Made by a program: the position numbers and the translations under genes. The notes beneath the pieces are model-generated. The model searched no databases and had not been told where the DNA came from. It was given only the letters and a program-made list of their open reading frames with translations. From the NCBI GenBank assembly GCA_015146655.1, contig VKHL01000048.1, forward strand, positions 62,001 through 126,000: a stretch of DNA of 64,000 bases, read 5' to 3'. How positions within the stretch are numbered: the stretch's first letter is position 1; each line of letters starts with the position of its first letter. Shown here piece by piece: positions 1 through 9,472 of this stretch. The stretch comes from Ochromonas danica. Lineage: Eukaryota > Sar > Chrysophyceae > Chromulinales > Chromulinaceae.

Positions 1-335
1 CAGATAAAGTAACAACAACCCGTTCTTTTTCAATTTAATGTTAAATTTGAAATATTAAATCTCTCCACCTCCACCTGACAAACACTACCCAATTTTTACA
101 GTATCGTAAAAATTGAGAAGAGTAAGAAATTGAGTAGAGAGAATGAAATGAAATGAAAGGTAATATTTTCCATCCGTAGTTGAAGTACATCATCATCATC
201 ATGTATACTTTACTTGCAATGATTTTATAAAATACTGCTGTTCCATTTTATTCTATTAATTGCAATTCTATTATTATTTTCATGGACCATCATAGATGGT
301 ATAATTAGTCTGGTTGACTTCGACTTGCTAATTAA

Positions 336-719
336 CTAATCATATGAAAAAGTGACAATAAGATAGAGAGTAAGCAGAAAGATTGGAATCATTAACTTCA
401 TCATAAAGCCAATAATCATCTCTGCAAAGTCAGTATTATATCCTTCTTCATTAGCATGGAAGATCTCTTTAGCAATAGTCTTTCCTTCTTCTTTGGATAG
501 TATACGACTATTTTGCCCAACATAACGAATAGCATCTCTTTGAGTGGCTGAGAGAGGCATGAGAAGAAGTGGATGGACTGGAAGCTCCAGAACATTATGA
601 CCTTCCATATGAATTTCTTTACCATAGGATATCACTGGAGCAAAAGGATGAATGAGAAAGGAAGGAGCTTCTTCTAGAAGATGCTGCTGCTGCTGTTGCT
701 GTCTTTTAGTCCCTTTCAT
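336..719 (-). CDS. Small membrane protein, function unknown (127 aa)
   Basis: I do not recognise this protein. The first in-frame ATG on the minus strand is at 719; the open frame upstream of it has no ATG. The N-terminus is Lys/Arg then a run of six Gln. The middle (LPVHPLLLMPLSATQRDA) has no familiar motif. The last ~25 residues (IIGFMMKLMIPIFLLTLYLI) form one hydrophobic helix followed by only a few residues, so a tail-anchored membrane protein is plausible. It is a single exon, divergent from the gene at 1209, and the ~490 bp between them contains a long GT repeat. That the frame is coding rests on its length and composition only. Confidence 0.5.
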   Translation of the reverse strand: MKGTKRQQQQQQHLLEEAPSFLIHPFAPVISYGKEIHMEGHNVLELPVHPLLLMPLSATQRDAIRYVGQNSRILSKEEGKTIAKEIFHANEEGYNTDFAEMIIGFMMKLMIPIFLLTLYLIVTFSYD

Positions 720-968
720 AACAACGAAAAACAAGAACAATGAGAACAAGAACAAGAGTAATTAGGAAAACAAATTTCCTTCTTTGATTTAGTATTTACT
801 TTGTCAATGGATGACTAACTTATGAGACGGCAGGGCAGAGGGTTGAAATGGCGTCATTCTGGTTGGTGGGCAAGTGCTCTGCCATTGGGGTCATTCAAAT
901 AGACCATCTCATTCCCACCATGTTCAACCCCAGTCTGTCACTCTCTCCTTTCTCCCTGCTCTCACACT

Positions 969-990
969 GTGAGTGTGTGTGTCTGTGTGT

Positions 991-1074
<84 letters not shown>
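969..1074. repeat. (GT)n microsatellite
   Basis: About 100 bp of nearly pure GT dinucleotide, with a few GA/CT interruptions at its left end. It lies in the 490 bp between two divergent genes (719 and 1209). The open frames through it on both strands are repeat artefacts. Confidence 0.97.
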
Positions 1075-1208
1075 CAAAGCCAGATATCCAGAAAGCCAGA
1101 TACTGACATCCTTCTGTCTCTGTGTGTGTTTTCTTTTTGAGGTCATCCTTGATTAGATAACTAATAGTCATCCTTGCAAATCTTATTGTTCAACTATAAC
1201 AAATCATT

Positions 1209-1809
1209 ATGGGAAGACATTCTAAAGGAAATAAAGGGAAGACAGAAGATGATATCATTGTAGAAGATGTAGAAAGTGAAGAAGAAGAAGAAGAAGAAGT
1301 ATCACCAGCAGTAGTAGAAGAGGATGAAGAAGAAGAAACTGAAGAAGTTCCTCAACGAAAACTGAAAAAGCGATCCAAGTCCCCCTCTGCCAGTAGTGCT
1401 AATGCATCATCTACTGCTGTAGCTCAAGCCAAGGCTAATAAAGGAAATAAATCAAATGGTGGTGGTGGATATAATCTCACAGCAATTGGATTTCTTTTAT
1501 TATTAATTCTACCTGCTATCTTTGCTGGATTCCTTCAGGTAATAATACCCCCCACCTGATATATGTGATATTGATGATAATAATCATAATAATAATAATA
1601 TGACAATATTATAGGTGATGGATTATCTCTATCCTGAGGCTGCTAAAGAACGTCGTATTCGAGAACGAGTAGTGAAATGCTTTGAAGCTGCTGATCCTGT
1701 CAAGCTCACTGAAGTTGATGATTTACTTAAGAAGTACAAGAACAAAGAGTACATCATGTTCCGTAAGATGAGCAACAAATACGAGAAATTCGCTGAATGC
1801 AAGCTGTAA
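1209..1809 (+). CDS. Small single-pass membrane protein with acidic N-terminus (174 aa, 2 exons)
   Basis: Exons 1209-1538 and 1615-1809 are joined across a 76 bp GT-AG intron in phase 0 (GGATTCCTTCAG|gtaata ... ttatag|GTGATGGAT). The N-terminal ~60 residues are a Glu/Asp-rich then Lys/Ser-rich low-complexity region. Residues ~87-108 (LTAIGFLLLLILPAIFAGFL) are a single membrane helix. The tail (DYLYPEAAKERRIRERVVKC...) is a compact charged helical segment with ADPVKL and KYKNKEY motifs. The tail looks conserved in character, but I cannot assign it to a named family. An ER or organelle membrane protein with a soluble C-terminal helical domain is the most that can be inferred. Confidence 0.75.
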
Positions 1810-2193
1810 CATTATTACTACCACTACCACTACCACTACCACTACCGTCACTATGGGTTCTTCTTGTGAGCTAGCCAATTCTTTGTTCTTCTCTAGCAGC
1901 AGCAAGGGAGGGGAGGGGGGGGAGAATTAAGTACTACAGTGTCTGTCAATGGCTAGGTGTCAATAACGATTAATGGAATATTCCTAATAACCTGCTCCTA
2001 CTGCTGGACCCTTCTTGGGTGAACAATAGTTTACAGGGGTCAATCACTATACTATAGTATCAGTGATACTGTTCGGTAGAACCTCTTTAGAACTGAAGAG
2101 TGAGTGAGTGAAGTTAATTGTTGTCAAATACTGTACATTTCGACTCAGTGGGTATGATTGTATTTACAAGGAGGGGAGCAAATATGAACGATC
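1810..2193. other. Intergenic, convergent 3' regions
   Basis: A 384 bp stretch between two convergent genes. It starts with a short (ACTACC)n repeat at ~1815-1845 and a poly-G run near 1908-1921. No gene is seen. Confidence 0.7.
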
Positions 2194-3969
2194 TCATAGA
2201 TCATCATCACTATCAACACCTTCTTGTTGTTGTTCTTCTCCTCCTTCCGCGAGACGAACTTTCTTCAACACTGAGAGATAGATAGGACCCCATCCCTCAG
2301 AGACATCAGGTAAAATATGCCATCCATATTTAGTCTTCTCTCCATAGGGCATCTTAGATGCATCAATAGGAATGACTTCTAATCTAGCATTATACTTTAC
2401 ACCATGTCTATTCATCTTCTTCACAGTCTTCTCAACCACTTGATCATTCTCCATATCATTAATAGAACAAGTCGAATAAACGATCATTCCATCATAAGCA
2501 CAAAGAGTGAAAGCTGTCTTAAGCAATGCTAATTGTCTCTCAGCATTAGCTCTAGATCTTCCTGTTGCCCAACTCATGAAATCATCTTTTGCCATGGCAG
2601 CGATAAGAGAAGCAGTGAGTACAGATGGCAAACCTCCACCTCCACCTCCTCCACTACTGCCGTTAGCATTAACATCACTGCCTGCTGGACTACTAGATGG
2701 TGCATAATACTGTTGATAGAAAGGACTTTTCATAATAAGATGTCTCTCTGAAGCACAAGGAGCATCAACTAAAATACGATCAAATCGACGATTCTCTCCC
2801 ACTTCTTCTTCAATAAACCTCTTCGTTGTAGCATCACCATGAATGACATCAATTAAAGAAATTGAATTCTCTACAGGGAGATATTGACGCATCATTCTCT
2901 CTAGACGTTTCTTACGTTCATAAGAGATATCATTTGAGATCAAATGTCCACCAACTTGTTCATTCAGATGTTGAAGGATAAAGAGAGATTTACCACCAGG
3001 TGCAGCACAAAGATCAAGTACTCGATGATGAGGTTGTACATCTAATAATAGAACAGGAAGCAAGGAAGCGGCATCTAAAGGGTAGTAGACAGCTAATCCT
3101 TGATTGTCTAGATTACTACCTGGTGCAGGCCAGAACACTTCCGAGAAATCAACTTCACCTTCTCCCTCTGCCTCTGCCTCCACTGCTGCTGCTGTACTGT
3201 CGCTATCTTTCTTCTCTACATGGGCACTAGATGGTGGGGAGACTTCTATATCACTGTCGTTGTTGTCATCATCATCTTCATTGACTACTTCCTCGTCTAC
3301 CACACCACCACCACCTCCTCCTCCTGCTGCTTCCTCCTCTCCTGTGGATACTACTGGTAGGGGAGACTTGCTACTAACCCCATCGTGATCAGCAACTTCT
3401 TCTCCCTCACTACTATTATTACTATTACCTGTTATTCCCACTACTGCTAGTTTAGTATTATGTCCATAGATACGATGACCAAACAATTCCGGTAGATAGG
3501 GAAGTGTTCGTTGACTATCTATCCCTAAGAGACGTTGTGTAAATCCCCAATCAGCACGACGATTAATCATAGCTACATATTGAGCTTTCTTCTTCAAGGA
3601 AGCACTTAACTTCTCCCAACGAATATCACCATATTGACGTATGAAATATCCATGAAATAGCTTGTTTTGAGTCTCAATGGCTAATTGAATTTGTTTTAAC
3701 TTTTTTTGTTTATTTTTGCTAATTTCTGGTCCACCACTGCTACCACTACCACCACTACCTCCTTTCTTCTTCTTGTTATTACTACCTTGTTGTTGATGTT
3801 GTTGCTTCTTACTGTGATGCTTAGATGACATCTCTACTGATTGATTCCAATGAATAAGATGACTTCTCTTGATTTGTTGTTGTAGTAATAGTAATTGTGG
3901 TTGTTGTTGTCTTGATGATCTCTTCCACCACAAAGCTAGTCCACCAAACATTTCTTTCCCTCTCCACAT
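2194..3969 (-). CDS. NSUN4-like RNA cytosine-C5 methyltransferase (591 aa)
   Basis: A member of the NOL1/NOP2/Sun family, which transfers methyl from S-adenosylmethionine to cytosine C5 in RNA. The SAM-binding motif CAAPGGKS is at residues 321-328, the motif IV VDAPCASERH at 401-410 (Cys405) and the motif VI YSTCS at 498-502 (Cys501); the two cysteines are the family's release and catalytic residues. The APCxxxRH context and the preceding PGSNLDNQGLAVYYPLDAAS segment resemble NSUN4/NSUN3, the mitochondrial rRNA/tRNA members. The N-terminus (MFGGLALWWKRSSR) is basic and amphipathic, consistent with mitochondrial import, followed by Gln- and Gly-rich low complexity. Long acidic and Gly inserts at ~190-270 and ~420-447 make it longer than animal NSUN4. 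The gene is intronless and divergent from the next gene, 128 bp away. Confidence 0.9.
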   Translation of the reverse strand: MWRGKEMFGGLALWWKRSSRQQQPQLLLLQQQIKRSHLIHWNQSVEMSSKHHSKKQQHQQQGSNNKKKKGGSGGSGSSGGPEISKNKQKKLKQIQLAIETQNKLFHGYFIRQYGDIRWEKLSASLKKKAQYVAMINRRADWGFTQRLLGIDSQRTLPYLPELFGHRIYGHNTKLAVVGITGNSNNSSEGEEVADHDGVSSKSPLPVVSTGEEEAAGGGGGGGVVDEEVVNEDDDDNNDSDIEVSPPSSAHVEKKDSDSTAAAVEAEAEGEGEVDFSEVFWPAPGSNLDNQGLAVYYPLDAASLLPVLLLDVQPHHRVLDLCAAPGGKSLFILQHLNEQVGGHLISNDISYERKKRLERMMRQYLPVENSISLIDVIHGDATTKRFIEEEVGENRRFDRILVDAPCASERHLIMKSPFYQQYYAPSSSPAGSDVNANGSSGGGGGGGLPSVLTASLIAAMAKDDFMSWATGRSRANAERQLALLKTAFTLCAYDGMIVYSTCSINDMENDQVVEKTVKKMNRHGVKYNARLEVIPIDASKMPYGEKTKYGWHILPDVSEGWGPIYLSVLKKVRLAEGGEEQQQEGVDSDDDL

Positions 3970-4097
3970 CTATCAACTAGAAAACACCGACTTATTCATC
4001 AAAGGTGAAGAAACGCGTTCGTCTTCCTTTCCACGCAAAGGAATAAGGTTCAACCTACCACCACCACCTTTCCACCCATTTGTTGTGTGTTTGTTGA

Positions 4098-5583
4098 ATG
4101 ATGATTCGGATTGCCTTCACATCCAGTCGTCTTTATCTCCTTGTTACTTTCTGTTTAATTCTTCATTTTAAGTTAGTTATGATAAGATCCTTCCCATGTT
4201 TTCGAGCGGTAGCAGCAGCAGGAGGAGGAGTAGGAGATAGTGTTACTCACCTTCGAACTCGACAACTCTCATGGTCGACTCTGACAACACGTTATCTTGC
4301 CACTTCCTCACCTATCACTACTAATATGACCAAACCTTCATCATCCAAACCCAATAGAAGGGAGACAGCAGAAGAAAGAGAATTGAAAATCAAGAAAACA
4401 CGAGATAATTATACTGCATTATCATTTTATAAATTCCTTCCAATTGATCAAGATTATATTCCTATTTTGATCAATCATGCCAAGGAAATATTATCTCCTC
4501 ATGGAATACGAGGGACTCTACTCATTGCCACAGAAGGGATTAATGCAGCCTTTGCTGTGAAAACAACTGAAATATCTTCATTTCCAGATTTACTTCGTTC
4601 AGTTGATAATCGTATCTTTTCAGGTATTAACTTCAATATCTTCTTTTTCGGATTCACTTTTTTCAGTCAATCATTGTATCTTCTTCGTATCTTTCAGATA
4701 TTGACTTCAACTATGGAGAAGAACTTCAAGCTATCTCTCCATATGAGAAGCATTTTCCATTCCAAAAGCTTCTCATTCGCAAGAAGAAAGAAGCCTTACG
4801 AAGTGAATTAATTGGAACAAGTCCTTTATTAGAGACATTACCTATTCATAATGAAGCCAATCGTGGACATGTTCTAGAATTAGATTGTAATGATGCTGGA
4901 CCTGAATTAACTCCTCAAGAATGGCATGAAGAGATTATTACAGGACAGAAGAATGGCAAACCACCTATTTTATTAGGTTCGTTCTCTTCTCTTCTCATTA
5001 TTGTCATTGCTTATCATCATCTTCATCAACCTCTCCCCTCTCGTCCTATTTTGTGTTATTATGTGAATAGATTGTCGTAATGATTATGAATCAGATGAAG
5101 GAATCTTTATGGGAGCTCAACCTCTTAATACTACCCGTTTTTCAGAAACATTTGAATTATTGGATAACATGTTAGCCAATGCTGATCCTCACCAACGCAT
5201 TCTGACCTATTGCACAGGTATATACTTATCAATAACTGTTTGTAATTCAATTCCTTTTTGAAGATAAGTTATGAATCTTTCTCTTAAATCGATACTTACT
5301 AGGTGGAGTTCGTTGTGTGAAGGTCAATGCTTATCTCAAGCAGGTCAAGGGATTCAATAATATTGGTCGACTCTACAAGGGGATTATTCATTATGAAAAT
5401 TGGGCTGCTGCTCAAGGTAAAGATAAGCTGAGTCGTGATGTTGAAGTCGAGAAGAAGAATGTTGATCTAGATAAAGCTTCTGTATTCTTGGGAACAAATT
5501 TCCTGTTTGATCGTAGACGATTGATTTCTCAAACAGAAGAAGATACAAATTCTGCTGCCTCTACTACTACTATTAACACATAA
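4098..5583 (+). CDS. TrhO/YceA-like tRNA uridine hydroxylase, rhodanese family (410 aa, 4 exons)
   Basis: Exons are 4098-4623, 4698-4976, 5071-5217 and 5303-5583; all three introns (74, 94 and 85 bp) are GT-AG and phase 1. After a ~90-residue leader comes the UPF0176 N-terminal domain (NYTALSFYKFLPI ... GIRGTLLIATEGINAAFA). A rhodanese domain follows, starting LLDCRNDYE with Asp269 and ending in the active-site loop CTGGVRC with Cys316. Bacterial TrhO hydroxylates U34 of tRNA; eukaryotic homologues include TSTD2. The leader starts hydrophobic (LYLLVTFCLILHF) and then becomes Arg/Ser/Thr-rich, suggesting organelle import. A later in-frame Met (MTKPSSSKPN) is an alternative start. Intron 1 has duplicated borders, described in the findings. 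Confidence 0.9.
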
Positions 5584-5722
5584 AATTAAGCGAAAAAAAC
5601 GTTATGCCTGTGTTGTTAATTTTACAGATTAACAGTTAGCACAACTAGCTTTCCATCATATGCTTTGGATATGTTTCTGTGCTAGAACTAGAACCATTCA
5701 CATCAAGCATAATGGCTGTTTG

Positions 5723-5760
5723 AAACAGAACAGATGAGGTATTCATCTTCTGTTCTGTTT
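5723..5760. repeat. 11-bp perfect inverted repeat (hairpin)
   Basis: AAACAGAACAG (5723-5733) and CTGTTCTGTTT (5750-5760) are perfect reverse complements around a 16 nt loop that can pair further (ATGA/TCAT). It lies between the convergent 3' ends of the TrhO-like and MsrB-like genes, so it would be transcribed in either 3' UTR. A role in 3'-end formation is a guess. Confidence 0.7.
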
Positions 5761-5799
5761 AGAAAAACAAATCAAATAAGATTGTAGAGAAGTGATCTA

Positions 5800-5856
5800 G
5801 GTAAGCATATCATGTTATCAATAATGATGAAGATGATAACAGTCATTCGCTCCCAT
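5800..5856 (-). promoter_or_regulatory. SECIS-like element of the MsrB-like gene
   Basis: Reading the minus strand, GCGAATGAC (5850-5842) is followed by TGTTATCA, a 13 nt loop, the perfect complement TGATAACA and then TGATA. This is the order of a eukaryotic SECIS: ATGA and TGAT as the tandem G-A quartet flanking helix II. AGCAT and ATGCT outside it could form helix I. The 8 bp helix is short, and the usual apical AA, 11 nt after ATGA, is UU. It starts ~20 nt after the TAA and ~140 nt after the in-frame UGA of the gene it would serve. The selenoprotein H gene at 42.8 kb has a matching element. Confidence 0.6.
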
Positions 5857-5870
5857 GCTGCACTTCAAAT

Positions 5871-6527
5871 TTAGTAGGGACAGTTGACAATTCCCCCTGT
5901 CTCTTTCTTGCAACTACTAACTGTACTGCCATCATCATGATTATCATTGAGATCTTGACTAGGTTGAAAAGAAAGAGACAGGGAGAGTAATCAGTGTCTC
6001 CATCTTGCTTCAGGATGATGATCACCTTTCTGTTTAGCATCTTCAAACATGTGACCAATAAACAGATGACATTGGCCACAATACACCTCTTTCACCACTA
6101 CCTCATAGGCATTATAAGGATAGACTTGGGTAGTAGAGATAGATAACGGGGTTACGCTCTTTCTAAAAGATGGCCAAACACATGGACCTTTCCATTTATC
6201 CACAGAATGGTATAGTGGTTGAGCACAACGAGCACAACAATACACACCACGTTCCCAATGATGAAGATATTTCTCACCCCAAGTAACTAAATCAGAAACT
6301 AATTCCATATCATCTTCAGCTTTCTTCGTTATAGGTCGACAAGAAATAGCAAAATAATGTTCAAGTTTGCCTTCACGACAAACTTCTTCATATTTTGCAT
6401 ATTTCTTAGTTTGTGGTAATTCTGCTACAGAAGCTAATTGATTAGGTGTGGTTGCATGTATAGCTGGAGGACGTATCCCAACATCCTCGTCACCACCACC
6501 ACCACCACCATGATCCCAAGAGGACAT
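5871..6527 (-). CDS. MsrB-like methionine sulfoxide reductase with in-frame UGA, probable selenoprotein (218 aa)
   Basis: MsrB enzymes reduce methionine-R-sulfoxide in proteins. The two zinc-binding CxxC pairs are present as YCCARC (Cys98, Cys101) and YCGQC (Cys150, Cys153), with the family's WPSF and GHMFED-type segments between and after them. The frame reaches TGA (5991-5993) right after ARWRH. That is where the family has its catalytic Cys (RHCVNSxSLxF or RYCINS). Reading TGA as selenocysteine gives RHULLSLSLSF and continues 39 codons to TAA at 5871-5873, so U179 aligns with the catalytic position. Animal MSRB1 is a known selenoprotein with Sec at this site. No GT-AG intron replaces the TGA, and a SECIS-like hairpin follows. 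If UGA is stop, the product lacks its catalytic residue. Confidence 0.8.
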
Positions 6528-6734
6528 GAGGAGGATTTGTGATTTGATGTGGTTGGTTGATCATCTTGCCTGCCAACCCAACCCAACCCAAACCTAAGCC
6601 CAAGCCCAAGCCTGCATGGTGAATGTGATTGATGGAGAGGTTGGTGTTGTTGTTGTCAAAATAGTTTGACATCCTTTCATACTATCCTTGTGAGACAGAC
6701 AGAAAAAAAAAATTACGTCTCGTCTATTCCAATC
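6528..6734. promoter_or_regulatory. Shared divergent promoter region
   Basis: Only 207 bp separate the start codons of the MsrB-like gene (minus) and RPB3 (plus), so both promoters lie here. The stretch contains a CCCAA/AAGCCC tandem tract at ~6574-6612. A similar CCCAA tract occurs at 41262-41287, next to the derlin gene. No TATA box is evident. Confidence 0.55.
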
Positions 6735-7913
6735 ATGCCTTATAATCGTAGTCCTAATATCCTCGTAACAGAGGTTAAAGATGATGTTATTAACTTTGAA
6801 TTAACCAATACAGATATCTCTATGGCCAATACACTTCGACGAGTAATGATTGCTGAAGTACCTACTTTAGCTATTGACTTAGTTGAGATTGAAGATAATA
6901 CCTCAGCACTTCTTGATGAGTTCCTAGCACATCGTTTAGGATTAATTCCTATTCGATCTTTAATTCCTATGCAAGCATGGACATATAACTATCAATGTGA
7001 TTGTGGTGATTATTGTGAAAATTGTGCTGTTAGAATTACATTAGATTGTGATTTTAATACAATGGTGAGAGATCTACCAAGTCATCAGCAAGATATTGCT
7101 ATTACAATTACTTCACGTGATTTAAAAGTTCATAGTAATCGTGCTGAAATGGTTCATTTTAGTAATACAGAAGAAAGTCAACGTTCACATGATAAAGGAA
7201 TTGTTATTGTGAAATTAGGTCCAGGACAAAGAATTAAGTTAGAAGCGATTGCTAAGAAAGGCATAGGGAAGGAACATGCTAAATGGTCTCCTGTTGCTAC
7301 TGTGGCATTAAAACATGATCCTATTGTCGTCTTGAATGAAGATATGTAAGTGTTGATTTGAATCTTTGCTGTCGATGTTAATGGTTGTGTTGGGGTATGT
7401 ATTGTGTGTGATTTAACCCTATAGTTTGCTGTTGATGTTAATTGATGTGTTGGGTTGGGTTGAAGTACAGTGTATGATTTGACCTTAGTCGCTGTTATAG
7501 TTTGTGAGTTACTTGTGATCTGTTACTCATTTGATGCCTATGTTGTCTTGTTAATGTGATACAAAAATAGATTGGATCAGTACACTGAAGAACAGAAAAT
7601 GAAGTTAGTAGATTGTTGCCCTCAAGAAGTCTTTGGTTATGAAGAACAAGGTGATGGCAATGTGAAAGTCAAGATTATCAACAATTCTGCTTGTATTTTC
7701 TGCAAGGAGTGTATCTACACTACTGAAGATTTCCGTAAGAAACCTGAAGATCGTCTTGCTGTGGATGTGAAGCATTCAACGAATAAGTTCTATTTCACGG
7801 TAGAGACAACAGGAGCCATGACCGCTCGAGAAGTCGTGAAAGAAGCTTTCTTACAACTCACCAATAAGATTCTCAAGCTACAGAAGTTGATCACCCCTTA
7901 TCATAACATCTAA
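6735..7913 (+). CDS. RPB3: RNA polymerase II subunit RPB3 (317 aa, 2 exons)
   Basis: RPB3 pairs with RPB11 as the alpha-like assembly platform of RNA polymerase II in the nucleus. Exons 6735-7345 and 7571-7913 join through a 225 bp GTAAGT...TAG intron, giving EDILDQYTEEQ. The RpoA/Rpb3 signature near the N-terminus (ELTNTDISMANTLRRVMIAE) and the zinc-binding CDCGDYCENC (Cys88, 90, 94, 97) match the spacing in yeast Rpb3. The insert domain and the C-terminal dimerisation segment (NKFYFTVETTGAMTAREVV) are present, and the length fits the family. The Met at 6735 is chosen because the family starts MPY..; the open frame upstream of it is 5' UTR. The intron contains two imperfect copies of a TTTGCTGT-GATGTTAAT...GTGTTGGG motif. 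Confidence 0.95.
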
Positions 7914-8291
7914 TATAGGATGAGAGAGAAAGGGGTGGTGTTGGTGTTGGTGTTGGGGGTTATTCATGGTAGAGATAATAATGAGGGTGTTGGTGTTGAT
8001 GATTAATTGGCAATAGTTGGGATTGGAGTATTGACTATAGCAGTGAATTGATGGTCTAGTGGGGATTAGTTATATGGACGACATGACGGATGTGTGTGAG
8101 AGAGAGCTTTCAACTCTTTTTTACGAGATAGCATTTCTGTTAACCTGTAATGCACTAAAGGAATTATTGCCAAAAGAATGAAATAGAGTTACCGTGATAT
8201 AGTTTACAACCTAATCATCCTTATGATATCCTTCATTCCTCCCTGTTGTGTTCTCTATTACTAGTTAGACAACTATTACTACTGCTTCATC
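7914..8291. other. Intergenic, convergent 3' regions
   Basis: 378 bp between the convergent RPB3 and uL15m genes. It begins with a GGTGTTGGTGTTGG tract (~7935-7960). Nothing else is recognised. Confidence 0.7.
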
Positions 8292-9472
8292 CTATGCCTT
8301 CGCAACAGTCTGGTTCTTCTTTGCTCTCTCTTCAGCCATTTGCTTTCTCCTCACAGCCATGAAAGCAGCATGTTCTTCTCTCAATCGAGGTTCAGAATTC
8401 AATGCACCAAAGAGCTGTAAATTACGCACTTGGATCTCAGGTGCAAGATATCCAGACTTGTCCTTGTTGAGATAGTATTGCATGAGTTTAGGTGTTGGAC
8501 GAGCACGCTGAGGTAAGATATGATACTTGTATGGCTTGATCAATGATCTCAAAGCGAGGCTATTGAAATGACTGCAAGTCACGGTACCACCATTAGCTTC
8601 AACAGCTTTAATAGCTTCAACAGAAGCAGCAGAGACTTCGAAGTGAACTGGTGTACGAAGCTTCTCCTTACCCTATTAGACATCATAGATATCATTATAT
8701 ACCTAATATTAGAGAATGTTGAAAATATACAGTTTTGGGGACATACAGAAACATAGTGTTTCGATCATGTTATATGTGAGTCAACAACAATGACACATCT
8801 ATTCTCCATCCTCATGTATATCATACATTACCTTAGCAAGCAATTTGACTCCATCCTTCACATCCTTCAACATACCACAATGAACTAAATCACGCATCGT
8901 GAGGAAGAAGTTAGTAGGGACTTTCAAACGTCCTTGATCAATGAACTCTTGCACTGTCTCTAAGTTGACCTCTTGGAAGTCACGTTCACTATTCCATACA
9001 AAACAATATTACCATCACATACACATATATGACCAAAACAATAGATTGCGATGTCTTACTTAGGATTGTGAAAACCAATCTTAGGAAAACGCTTGTATAA
9101 AGGTGTTTGTCCACCTTCAAAACCACGTGGTGTAGAACGTGAGAATTGATGACCATGACCAGATGTCTTGCCACGGCCTGATCCAATACCACGACCCCAA
9201 CGCTTTCTCTACTCCCCCCACACCCAACCAAATGAAACCCAGACAGAGACACAGACAGAGAGACAGACAAGCGTAGATAGACAAAGAATTTTCATTAGAT
9301 CAGAAGGAAAAAGAAAAACAAGGAGGATCACTGAAAATGTTTCACGAACCTTCTTGACAGCTCCTTCAATATTAGTTAATTCATTTAATTTGATTAAACG
9401 TTCAGAAAAGTTACGATTTGGTACAATAACTCTTGAAATAGGAGTTGATAAACGTGTTAATCGAGAGAACAT
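8292..9472 (-). CDS. MRPL15: Mitochondrial large-subunit ribosomal protein uL15m (269 aa, 4 exons)
   Basis: Exons on the minus strand are 9472-9350, 9208-9060, 8988-8832 and 8672-8292, with introns of 141, 71 and 159 bp, all GT-AG; the joined frame is continuous. The uL15 glycine/arginine-rich signature follows the first junction ([20 protein letters not shown]), then [18 protein letters not shown], as in bacterial L15. The N-terminus ([20 protein letters not shown]) is a typical mitochondrial presequence, rich in Arg, Ser and Thr without acidic residues. The ~125-residue tail carrying the last exon resembles the extension of mitochondrial L15 rather than bacterial L15. It is a structural component of the mitoribosome. 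Confidence 0.93.

Noticed and set aside
1-335. Possible gene at the left edge
   Set aside because: AT-rich sequence with stops in all frames; nothing recognisable.
848-1171. Open frames of 60-100 codons on both strands around 0.85-1.17 kb
   Set aside because: They run through the GT microsatellite and encode only Val/Cys or Thr/His runs.
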